64,000 bases of DNA from the NCBI GenBank assembly GCA_039621445.1, contig CP154956.1, positions 60,273,178 to 60,337,177 of the forward strand. The letters are read 5' to 3'. Source of the DNA: Euglena gracilis (taxonomy: Eukaryota > Euglenida > Euglenophyceae > Euglenales). Both the position numbers and the translations under genes were made by a program. Positions 53,599-63,315 of the stretch are shown one piece after another; the stretch's first letter is position 1, and every line of letters begins with the position of its first letter. The notes under the pieces were generated by a model. That model had not been told where the DNA came from. It made no database searches and saw only the letters and a program-made list of their open reading frames with translations.

Positions 53599-54196
53599 GT
53601 TTTCCCCTCTTTCCGGTTCGGTGACCGTGCGCGGAATGGGCTCCCAGGCAGGCCGAGTGGGGGAAAACAGTCACCCGGCGCTCCGGTAAAAATAGGCACA
53701 CGCGCCCCAAAAATTCCCTTTTTTTGTGTCTTTCAGTCCCTGAATTCAGCTAGAACCTGGGTTCCAGCAGCCAAATAATTCAAAATTTTGGGGAGGGGGC
53801 GCGAATTTTGGCCAGCACTTTGGTGGTGCTCTGAAGCAGTAGGGCGGGGGGGATGAAAAGCCCGGTTTGAACTTAAAAAAGGGGTAGCGGGGGGGGGGGC
53901 GGAAGAACACCTTCACCTTGTTTCCCAGCACCGATTGCTCTTCCTTTTTTTTGAATTTGAAATCTTTCCTTTTGATTGACCTTCCGGATTGACTTTTTGA
54001 TCTTCTTGGACAATTGTTTCCTTGAACTCAGATTCAATTTTTGAAATTCCTTCCTTCAGCATGCACAATTTTTTGAATGAAACATTCGGAAGAGAGAACC
54101 TGGGTGGGAAAAGTACAGGTTCAAAAAGTAGCGGAATTGGGCAGAAATTTCGCTAATTCCAGTGCGCAGGCGCCAGGCCGCCTCCCGCCGCCCACA
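53599..54196 (-). repeat. 5' LTR
   Basis: Pairs with 36,335-36,932. Transcription would start here and run on the minus strand. Confidence 0.93.
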
Positions 54197-54680
54197 CAGG
54201 TAGTGCAGCAGTTGACCATTGTCTTCGAAATTGCAGTGGTTCTGAGAATTTTTCCATTTGAAGTCGAAGAGTTGAATTCTTCCTCCTTGAAGCCGAAGGT
54301 CCGAAGAAAGTTTGGTCCACCAGTTGATGATAGTGATGGTCATCGTGAATGCAATACTCCTCGTAAGTTGCAGTTGAACTCGTAACAGTGAAATTCTTTC
54401 TCCTTGGGGTGGAAATGGCAGAATTAGGAATTAGCCATCTCCGGCAACAAAAAGCAGTAAGAAGCACCCCGCGCGCGCCCACAAACACACCAGAACAAAC
54501 AGCCGGCAAGGAAGGCAGGACCTCATCATCTCGCAGTGCGGAGCCCGAATAGTCCGCACTTTGTCCTTTTGAGGCCATGCCGTGCTCGCTGGCGGTGTTG
54601 CTTGGACTGTTTTTCTGTGCTGGGTTAGGAGTCCCTGCTTAGCGTCTCTTTTTTTTGGGGCCGGAGTTGGATGACACCTC
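54197..54680 (-). pseudogene. DIRS-like element 3, upstream flank of the LTR insertion
   Basis: Minus reading near 54,200 ends CAACTGCTGCACTACCTG, giving QLLHYL, which continues as DGILLLAHS at 36,334. The region 54,430-54,680 resembles the DIRS terminal module near 22,880-23,000 (gaggccatgcc, cggcggtgttg, gagtccctgctta). Upstream RT and ORF1 are not recognisable. Confidence 0.6.
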
Positions 54681-55852
54681 ATTTTCCCTTCGACACCCAG
54701 ATGACAGGATATTCAAAACCTTAAAAATTGGAAGGGAAGAAGTCAAGCCATAAACTTCAAGTTCACCAGAGAGACACACGCGTGCAGATCAACAAAGCAA
54801 AATTTGTTGAATTATTTGAAGGATTCCAATGAAAGGTGCCATTTCAAAGAAGCACCACGCTTGAGTCCTTCAAGAGGGAGCAGCCGCAACAGCTGGACAT
54901 CCTGATGACGCAGACCAACCGTAGCTAACCGTAGCTGCCCCTTTCCCACCCGAAATTTCAAAAATGCAAAAATCCCCCTAAGTGACTGCCACGGACCTTG
55001 GCAAATGCTGGTTAGAAGACCCTGCCAGGTGCAGAAATAACAGCCAGCTGGCCACTACGGCCATTGCATCCAGGGCCATAGTGATCAACATTCCACACAA
55101 CAAAATGTGTTCAAGCGTGGCTGTGGCAGTCAAAACCGCAAAGGCCATGAAGGCAACACAGGTCATGAAGGCGACACAGGCCACGAAGACACAACAGGCC
55201 ATTAGGGAATCTCTATAACCATTGTCGATAAAATATAGGCCAAAGGGGCCGTCAACGCCAACAGGGCACCGCAAGCCATGGCAGGGGCAGAAAAGGTCAA
55301 AAAGACAATCCCCACGCTTTGTTAATCACACCACCCTTCAGGGCTCAAGGATGGGGGCACAGGGGCCCCTCAAGGTTTCAAGTGGGCTTGGCGACCCAAA
55401 AGCCATTCATGCCATTGGGGCCTTACAAATTGTCGACAGGGCCTGGGACCTGAATTATCAACAAGAAGACAATCACATTCTCCAAGAACAAAGGGGCCCC
55501 CACAGGCCCCCAAGGAGCTAAGGGGCAGCCCTGCAATGTATTTGTATTTAAATTGGCAACCCCATGCCCAGCCCCAGGAGGAAGATTACTCCCCAATGGC
55601 CATTCAGGTGGAACAGGGGGCCGGGAAAGAACCCCCACCAGCATTTATGCATGTTCAGTCAACCAAGGGTGGACACTCAGAGGCCCCCCTATGGTGTGGC
55701 AAACAACCACATCAACAGCAAGGAGGCCAAATAGCAACTACGGGGCAGTAAGCCCTGGGGTATGCATGCCAACAACAAGGAGCTCCAGAGAGAGTGTGAG
55801 CAGAGAGGAAGAGAATGCACGGGCAGGGGGTAGCTTTAAGTCACAAGACACT
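54681..55852 (+). pseudogene. DIRS-like element 4: ORF1 start (plus strand)
   Basis: Short plus ORFs in changing frames. SEAPLWCGKQPHQQQGGQ at about 55,680-55,735 matches SEAPLWYGNQPHQQQGGQ in ORF1 of element 2. Upstream pieces are Lys/Ala/Thr-rich (KAMKATQVMKATQ). It is interrupted at 55,853 by an insert carrying eEF1A sequence. Confidence 0.6.
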
Positions 55853-57470
55853 TAATTCGGTTTGACATTGAACTCGGCCTGGATTAAAACGGATTTAATC
55901 CAGCGAGGTTCGGGTGTCAGACCGGATTTAATCCAGCGAGTTAAACCGCTATCGAGGTAACTCCTAATTGGCAGGATGCACAGATTCTGGTGCAAAAGTA
56001 CAGTTTGGAGCAAGGTACCACACAGGGGAGTGTTTAAAAGCGGTTTAAAAGGTTCTTTTAAAAGTCCGATGCACGACACCCTTTTTCAACTTTTAGGTAA
56101 TGGAACTGATGTGATGTGGTCACTTTCGCACCCAACAACTTGATCACTGAAGTCAAGTCTATGGAGACCACGAGGCTCTGAGGGAAGCTGTCCCTGATGA
56201 CAACCTTGGTTTCAACGTGAAGAACGCGTCTGCCAATGATATGCGCCGTGGTTATGTGGCCCGACACCAAGGAAGCTGCTGATTTCACTGCCCAGGTAAG
56301 CCTCTCTTCAATGTTTTTCTGCCTGGCTTGTTTCTTGTCTGGCTTCAAAAATGTTTCTGGTTGGTGACATTCTGTGCGTTTCTTCAGTTCATCATTCTGA
56401 ACTACACGATCAGATTGTCAACGGTTATGCCCCCGTGCTGGAGTGCCACATTACCTGCAAGTTCACCATCCAGACAAAGATTGACTTGGGCCATGCGTGG
56501 GAACAATCAGGACTCAGGATTTGCCAAGTGAATTCCACAGGTGTTTTTGTTTGTCCTCCCAGATACTCCCGTTTCAGCCCCGTTTTTACCCAGTTCTGTC
56601 CTCCAGAAAGTCCCGATCTGCCCCCCCCCCCCGACATGACTTCCTGTTTTGAGTCCCCCCCCCCGAATATGTCTATAGATTGGACGCTGTCAAACCCTGG
56701 AAGTGATGGTCCTGGCATGACCAGGTTATTCGTCAGGGAGTTGTGGACCGAAGTTGAGATTTAAACTACTAAGCGAACTGCAGTTGATTCCCACGAGCAT
56801 TTCTGTTTTCAGTGCATGGGACAAAATTTTTGTTCCAGACACATTGGATAATTCTGGGAAAAAATGTTTGCTTCCATTCGGCTTTTTTTTCCCAAATTTG
56901 AGGCACCTCCTTCCAGTCTGGTTTTTAAAGACCCCGGGGGGCCCAGGGTGAAGGTAAAGTCGTTTTTCAACTGATGCATTTTTTTGCAATATAGCTCTGT
57001 TTGTTTCAGTTTCAGTGGGTTGTGTTTTTGCTCAAATTCCTTTTTTAATTTCCTGTGAACCTTCTTTCGGTGTTTGGCAAATGTTGTTTCAGGCGGGCCT
57101 TGTTCACCTTGGCTCGTTGTTTTTTGTTTTGGTCTTAGGCACACCTTAGGTAAATATTTAAATTCCGCAGAAAAATGACACACCCCGCCCTGCAAATTAA
57201 TTCCTTCAGCTTTTTTGCACTTTTTCATTTTTTTCTGGGGACTCCAATTTTTTTTGACTGTTTCTCTCGTTCCAGTCGGGAACAAATACTCCCGTCCGTT
57301 CTTCTAAAAAGAGTTACAAAAAAAACAACGTCCGCTCCATGACATTTTTGAGCCTTCCTTGGCCCGGACCGAATTTAATCCGTCGAGGTTTGGTTCCGAA
57401 ACCGAATTTAATCCGGGCGCCTTTAATCCCTACGTATTAAGTACCCGGCGCCTTTAAACTACCCCCTGTA
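55853..57470. mobile_element. Insert with captured eEF1A fragment, class unknown
   Basis: Separates two parts of ORF1 in DIRS-like element 4. Near its ends are imperfect direct repeats of about 50 bp (55,889-55,940 and 57,369-57,414) sharing atttaatcc..cgaggtt.gg and accg.atttaatcc. It starts at TTAA (55,853). No transposase or RT is visible. It could be a small LTR-type non-autonomous element that captured a host gene fragment. Confidence 0.5.
56102..56480 (+). pseudogene. Translation elongation factor 1-alpha fragment with intron
   Basis: Exon 56,102-56,295 reads [37 protein letters not shown] and, after a one-base loss, [12 protein letters not shown]. The intron 56,296-56,387 has GTAAG and TTTCTTCAG borders. 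The next exon reads FIILN, then, shifted, DQIVNGYAPVLECHITCKFT and IQTKID. This corresponds to domain 2 into domain 3 of eEF1A. Retention of an intron shows it was copied from genomic DNA, not from mature mRNA. Frameshifts make it a pseudogene. It is the only host-gene sequence I can name here. Confidence 0.85.
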
Positions 57471-57839
57471 GATCCCCCCCAGCAAAACCTTCTTAAGGGG
57501 GCTCTCGTCTGTCCAGCGTCTAACCACCCCAACCCAGCCCCCCTCCCCCAAAATCATCTTATGCAGGGAATATTTTCCACGTTTGGAGGAATGGGGAGAC
57601 ACCCCCCTGCACCAAAGGTTTCAAAAAAGCTTGAAATGGTGGGGGAAAATGCCCCCCAGCAACCTGTCAACTCATGACGTGTGGCATGCAAATACCCTGG
57701 GTTCACCCCCAACAATTGTCCACCCACCCAAAAACCAGAAGCAATTTGGACCTGAACAAGGCAGAAAAAATACTGCAGCACTACGAAAGCAATGTATCCG
57801 TAAAGAAGGTGGGGGAAACAGACACCCCTTTCAGAATGA
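57471..57839 (+). pseudogene. DIRS-like element 4: end of ORF1 and RT leader
   Basis: MEEWGDTPLHQRFQKSLKWW, then in the next frame STHPKTRSNLDLNKAEKILQ and SVSVKKVGETDTPF, matching the RT leader of element 2. Stops cleanly at 57,839, where an inverted block begins. Confidence 0.75.
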
Positions 57840-58391
57840 CGCCCCCCCAGATGCACAACAGCCAAGGGATGCACCCACTTTTTTTTCGGCACGTGTATTT
57901 TCTGCACGCACGCCGTCTGCTGCGGCGTGCGCCCCGGACCTGGAAATCGCAAAAAAAGGTTGTGCACTTGTCTTTTGTTCCATGTCGGGTCAAAAAAGGT
58001 TGCACAAAACAGGTTTTCAGTTTGCATTTTACAGGCTTTCTTCAGTAACAAAAAAATGTCACTGCCAACGTTCCGATGTGTTTAAAAAAAAAGGGAAATC
58101 ACTGAACGCACCACGAAATTTTACTTCGTTGAGGAGACTGGAACCCAATATCGCCGTGTACCCTGACGCCTTCCACTACAGGCGCGGGCATGCACTTCGG
58201 CGCCTCACGACGGTGCCTTGAGTCTGCACTCGTTGTCAGGGGCAAGCCGGCCGTTGCTGGTATTGGCCCGTCGCCAAAACTCAATAGGTCTTTTTCCGTA
58301 CGTCGAAAACCTGTCTTTTTGGTTTATGACGACGGTTTGAAACTGGTTTTAAACGATGTTTTAAACGAGTAATAAAAGACGACCCACCCTG
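57840..58391 (+). mobile_element. hAT copy B, 3' end, in an inverted block
   Basis: Matches 50,737-51,264 of copy A to the terminal gacccaccctg. Flanked at 58,392-58,399 by gtggcacc, the reverse complement of the ggtgccac beside the other end at 62,105. It is the missing 3' end of the hAT at 60,225-62,104. Confidence 0.88.
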
Positions 58392-60224
58392 GTGGCACCC
58401 CCATTTTGTCCAAAACCACCCATAAAACTGAAAAGGAGCTCTGATGCCGCTTTAAAATGGGGTACCTTCGCTGAAAATCCTCGATTGGGATTTGCCTGAG
58501 TAAATCATGCAAAGAAGGGGCAACCTGGGTGGTGGCACTTTCCCCCCCTTGCAGTTGGTGAACATTCCCATGTAAGGGGTGATTTTCAGGGTGGGGGTAC
58601 CTGGAAGTTACATTTATATGAGTTGGAGCGACCACACTGCTGAATCCCAATCAGTGGTGACCATTAAAACTTTGGTCTTTGGAAACATCCTCAATCTGGA
58701 TAGAAGTTTATGAATTACTGACCACGGGGATTGGCATATTATTCCCCCAGGTTGTCCAGGGGCATTGTAACGCATCCAGGTACCACCTGCCCACAAATTT
58801 TGGTATTTTTTGTTGCCAGTGGAGGCAAATAAATCTGGTAATGAAATCGCTGAAATGCTGCCTTAGCCAGTAAAAAAGTTGGGGGCCGAGTGAAAAATCC
58901 CCCTTGTCCATTTCCTGTCTGATTATGGTGTCTTCAAGGCAGTCTTTTGAGAGGACCCACTTTACTTGGAGAGTTATATTTTTTTCCACACAACATTTGA
59001 AAATGGTCTTAGCATGCTGTTGAAAGGGTCTTTTCTCCCCCCCCCTTTGTTGATAAAATATTGCTTGATTGTCCACTGAAAGGGACACAATTTTTTCCTG
59101 GCTTGCTGAGGCTTTTCACACTTCTTATTGCTGCACTTAGCGCTTTGAGATTTATGGGTAAGATGGAGTTTTCACTCCAAAATTCTTGGACAATTTTGCC
59201 AGTTTTGGGGTCCAGACCCTCCCCAGGCATAGGTGCTGCTGTCGGAATGTAATTATCTGGTGGCATTCTGGGAGAAAGGTCTTCCCCCCCAGGTATTTAA
59301 CAGATTTCTGTTTTCCCTTAATTGGTGTTTTTTTTCTTGGTAAATGTCGTGTTTGGAGTCCCGGGGGGGCTGTGTATTTTGCCACCAGAGAAATTGCCAT
59401 GGTATCTGTAAAAGCCCTTCAAAAAGGCAGTGCCATTAAGCTGCACCGAAATTGACCCAAAATTGCAGCCAACTGCCCTTTACGTGTAATCCTTCTTTAC
59501 AATTTTGCCAAGCTCCTTTTTTATGGTTTTATTTTCTGGGGGGTACTTGAAACCGTGTTTGGGCCGATTTCGAGACTTTAAAAGTCTTAAATCTTCAAGA
59601 ATAGTGTTTTGTGCCAAGGTTTTAGGGGGGCCCAGGGGAGACCGCCCCTGGGCTCCCCCTAACTCTTGGCCCAAACACAGTTCTTGACACAGTAACTTTC
59701 CTTCTTGAAAGTTCAGTTGAAATCAAAGATGACTTAACACCTGGGTGGGTTGCAGGGTTGATTTTTTTCACATTTATTTTGAACCCATATTCCAGAAAAT
59801 CTTTGACAACTGCGTTCAGGTGATTTTGCACATTGTTTTTGGTGGGGGCCACCAGCAAAATGTCCCCAGGTATATGAAGACCTGGATGCCCCCTTTCTCG
59901 AAGGCTTTCATCGCACACACGAAAAGGTGGGAAGTTATGTTTTGTCCAAAACACCCTGCCTGGACTTCCTAGGTCTGTCCTCCAACTTGATGCCTTAAAT
60001 ATTGCCTTAGGGCCCGTCCCACATGGATGTGAAAATAGGCATCTTTTACGTCGATTTTGGCTGCCAAGTGGCCCTTTTACATAACAGGAAAACTATGCTG
60101 GATGTGATCCAGCTTGAAAGGTTTAACTTTGAACTGCTGAGTTAGCTCCCTGACGTCGCTTGTTAGGCGCATTTTGTTGTCCCCCTTCTGCTGTATAAAT
60201 CAAAAACCAGGGGATGAGGTGCTG
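58392..60224 (-). pseudogene. DIRS-like element 4: RT, RNase H and methyltransferase-like domain, inverted block
   Basis: From the right: QHLIPWFLIYTAEGGQQNAP (60,224), then RT near 59,880 with IYLGDILLVAPT (catalytic box YLGD), KINVKK, RNase H (SLSVDNQAIF; VLSKDC-like VKWVLSKDCLEDTIIRQEMD), and near 58,500-58,800 the last domain (VLMVTTDWDSAVWSLQLI). All are frameshifted. Orientation is opposite to the element's ORF1 and recombinase because 57,840-60,224 is inverted. Confidence 0.8.
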
Positions 60225-62104
60225 GAAAAGTGGGAACGAATGGGTCCAGTGGGGGGGGAGGGCGGAAACTGGGCGAACGTAGACCCATTTAACGGGAAAA
60301 ATGGTGGCCTTTTGATGAAAAAAAAAAAGAAATGCGCAATGCAGGTGGGAGGGGGGGGGAGTGATTGCAAAAGGGGGGTCAGCCAAGGGGTGAACGATGC
60401 CGGACACGTTACGCACGATTAAAACAGGATGGGAAAAGAGGTGTTTTAGACCGCCTCGTCCTCGTCGACAGTATTACAATGGGGAATGTTCCCGTTCAGC
60501 TCCCTTGACAGGAAAGATAGTCGACGCCAGGCTTTGTTTTAAGAACCAGAAGGGGGGGGAGCCACGGACCCAGGCTGGCCCCGGACCAGACAACCGGGGG
60601 GCGCCTTCTGACTTAAAAAAGAAACCAGGCCGGTGCGCTCTCTCCAAGCCAAGTCTGGTGCATACATCTCTCTAAGGAGCCGGGGGGGGGGGGGTTCCCA
60701 AACAAAAAGTAACACGCACCTCACAGTTTTGAAAAGTTTGGGGAAACCACCCAGTCAAACAAACAGGAACGGAATAAATTAGAACCCAAGGACTGCCCAT
60801 CAGTACTGATTGGCATCCAACCTGTGACCGACACCAAAAAAAAGCTGGCCAGTTCGGCGTCCTTTGCAACGTCGACGGCAGAGTCCTCGGGATCCTCCCC
60901 GCTGTCGCGGTCAGGGCAGGGCTGGAGCCCCCCTTTTTTAACAGTAAGGGGCAGTGGTTTTTTTTATAAAAGAAACAGCCCCCCCCCCAGGTTTTAACAG
61001 TAAGGGCGAGGCAGCGATTTTTTGAGCAATGGGGAGGGGTCCCTGGCTTTTCTCAACAGTGGGGGGAGGGTTTGTTCGATAAAAAAACTAGCGGGGCCCT
61101 GGATGGAAAAAAAATGCAAGCCCTGCGCTGCTCATCATCTTCTTGAACAGTCCGTGCCCTGCCTCACCTGCCCCATTGAGGCCCATTGAGACTGCCACCA
61201 TCGATGTCAAGGAGGTCGATGTTCCCGCCTGCGATGCCGTTGTGGTCGGCATCCCCGTCAGCGAACAGACCGTGGGTGGGGTCAACGGAGCTGTCGATGA
61301 GCGACGGTAAGTCGTCCACGCTGTCCATCTCCGGCTCCAGCCGTAGCGCAGCCACCCAGGATTGCACCCAGCAATCCAGCCTGCGGCAAAAGGGGTGGAA
61401 AACAATGGGAAGTAAAATTCCAGAACACATGGCATCCCATGGCAACATGTGTTGCAGAAAGAATTTGTGTTGTGTTGAAGAAAGAAGTCGTGTTGTGTTG
61501 AAAGTGGTCGTGCTGCATCAGTGGTGTGAACATTCATCTACTTCAGTTACAAAACATTTCCCCAGAAAATGTTTCAATATTTCAAAACATGCATGAAACA
61601 ACCAGGGCGGAGGCTTGGAACGACAGGGAACACACCTGGGATCTCTCAACCATCCATCCAACAACTCCAGATAGATCCAACAACTCAAGACACCAGTAGA
61701 TGCTTCGTCCACTCTCCTCCATAGGGAGTTCTCTCTCCTTCCCTCCACCATTCCCAGTACATGCTCAAAGTAGCACAATTTGCTGACAGGGACATGTTTC
61801 CGGCGAAGAAGAGGAAAATTTGACGTGCACGTCCCTGCACAGAACAGAGATGGGTGTGAACCCGTCAGCTGAGGTTGATGAGGCGGTCGCCCACCTGGGA
61901 ATGGACGCATGAACTTGTCCATGGTCACACTGAAGGAAAGAAAAAATCATTGTAGTATGATCCGGTGCTGATCGCGAGGGCAAGCAGGTCCTACTTTGGG
62001 TTTCAGAAAGTTTTCGACAGCATTCCGACATTTTTGACGTTTTATTCCTTGTCAAAATGGTCTTTTTGTCTTTTTCCTTGTAAAAGACACTTAACTCCAC
62101 ACTG
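60225..62104 (-). mobile_element. hAT copy B, 5' part (minus orientation)
   Basis: The 5' terminus at 62,104 reads CAGTGTGGAGTTAAGTGTCT on the minus strand, matching copy A's left ~120 bp. 60,225-60,650 is the reverse of 50,350-50,720. Internal sequence encodes no BED finger or catalytic core. A minus ATG after a tttccttcag acceptor (near 61,925) begins MDKFMRPFPGGRPPHQPQL. It is an internally deleted, non-autonomous copy. The target duplication is ggtgccac at 62,105-62,112. Confidence 0.88.
60870..61600. other. Unassigned interior of hAT copy B
   Basis: Minus ORFs 61,088-61,537 and 61,164-61,448 (LPSLIDSSVDPTHGLFADGD) show ordinary composition but no recognised domain. They may descend from transposase exons. 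Confidence 0.3.
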
Positions 62105-62112
62105 GGTGCCAC

Positions 62113-63240
62113 CCACCCTGAAGCCACCACACATCAAGTAGCTGACGCTTTAGTACAATTATTACAGGTTTTCAAAGCCCAGGCATGTAATGCCTACAGT
62201 GCTGTGCTTTTAATTCCTGGATTTGGTGGGCTGAGATTCAACTCCCTGCTTTCCTTTTACAAGAGGCTTTGGAACAAAAAACTGGAGAAATATGGTGCAT
62301 TTGAAATCAGGGGGGTGGGAAATGCGTTTCGCATTTTTTCAAATTTTCCAAAAATGCGCATTTTTGCGCATTTTTTCGCATTTTTTGCGCATTTTTTCGT
62401 TTTTTTTCAGCACATTTTTTTGCTTTTTGGCACATTTTTTCGTGATTTTCCAAAAGTTTCGCATTTTTTGACCATTTTTGCAATTTTTTGCAAAAATTTG
62501 TAATTTTTGACTTTTTTTGAAACGTACATTTTCCTCCTTATTCCACATAATTTCTTCAAATTTGGTGCCATTTTTGCATGTTTTTGGGTAATTTTTGCAT
62601 TTTCGTGATTTTTGCGCACTTTTCCTCGGATTTTGCACATTTTTGCGCATTTTTTCCAAAAATGCGCATTTTTTGCGCATTTTTTTGCGCATTTTTGCGC
62701 ATTTTTGCGCATTTTTTCCGAGGCCAGGCGAACGCATCCTCCCCCTGTTGAAATCCTCTCCCAATCTTGCTGGGGCTGGCCCAAGCCTCCTTTCCCAATG
62801 GTATGTACATTGCATGCACAACTCATTTTTTGCCGCTGAATCCTTTGTTTATTCAAATCTTCAGATTTTTAGAATGGAAACGAACCACAAGTGTCTTGGG
62901 CAAGGCACCCTGCATCAAAATTAAGGTTAATTTCCAAAAATTTTGTAAACGGGGGAGGGTTGTTTAAATTCCCCAGTGTTCCCCAGTGAGTCCTTTCCAT
63001 TTGGTGATCTCTTATGTGGCAACAACAACAGCAACAGGTGTGGGGGGCGCATTTGGGGGTTGGTTTGCTAAAAGAAAACAGACCTTTCTCCCCAATAAGT
63101 TTGTAAAATTGGTCAGTGGAGGAGGGTTGGGCTTTTAAAGCCCCGAAGCCTTGGTGCCCAAAGTTTTTAGAAAATGCCCTGGCCTCCCTGATTTCAGTGC
63201 ACAATCGGGCCTCAGAAGGTCAAAGTGCGGAGCGCGAGAT
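62113..63240 (+). pseudogene. DIRS-like element 4: tyrosine recombinase remnant
   Basis: FKAQACNAYSAVLLIPGFGG, RFNSLLSFYKRLWNKKLEKY, then after the MITE, WPKPPFPMVCTLHAQLIFC, a stop, CLFKSSDF, and a decayed C-terminal half (VWGAHLGVGLLK, ALASLISVHNRASEGQ). The catalytic HxxK and Tyr are lost. Confidence 0.8.
62308..62747. mobile_element. hAT-like MITE of (GCGCATTTTT)-type repeats
   Basis: 440 bp with ends CAGGGGGGTGGGAAATGCGT and its near inverse (gaacgcatcctccccctg), flanked by ttgaaat (62,301 and 62,748), a 7-8 bp target duplication, inside the recombinase. The interior is almost wholly T-rich decamers with gcgcat. Lys-rich minus ORFs across it are composition artefacts. Terminal CAGGG resembles the hAT ends in this window, so it may be mobilised by the same family. 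Confidence 0.85.
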
Positions 63241-63315
63241 ATCTCGTACTCCCTCGAGTAAAGCCGACAAGAGAGGAAGGGATACCGAGGGCGAAGCACA
63301 AAGACCTTGTGAGCC
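63241..63315 (-). repeat. 75-bp DIRS-associated motif, rightmost copy
   Basis: Contains gtactccctcgag followed by gggaaggg-like text and cgagggcgaagcacaaagac. Other copies lie near 22,119, 22,803, 23,110, 29,318, 29,998 and 30,308 in both orientations. Confidence 0.8.

Larger units (their letters stand above)
36335..54196 (-). mobile_element. Complete Ty3/chromovirus-type LTR retrotransposon with captured DNA methyltransferase
   Basis: Bounded by two ~598-bp direct repeats, beginning TGTGGGCGGC on the coding strand, and by the 4-bp duplication cagg (36,331-36,334 and 54,197-54,200). Rejoining the flanks restores continuous DIRS RT sequence across codons TAC CTG and GAT GGC. Order on the minus strand: 5' LTR, primer site, Gag coiled-coil region, hAT insertion, Gag capsid region, cytosine methyltransferase, protease, RT, RNase H, integrase, chromodomain, third ORF, polypurine tract, 3' LTR. 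Total 17.86 kb, about 13.0 kb without the hAT and its duplication, large for Ty3 elements. The LTRs have diverged by many substitutions and indels, so the insertion is old. Confidence 0.93.

Noticed and set aside
46420-62104. A single 15.7-kb transposon between the inverted hAT ends at 46.42 and 62.10 kb
   Set aside because: Each end has its own partner and its own 8-bp target duplication (51,264 and 58,391), so they are two copies.
62339-62856. Lys/Asn/Cys-rich minus ORFs
   Set aside because: Translation of the GCGCATTTTT repeat inside a MITE.
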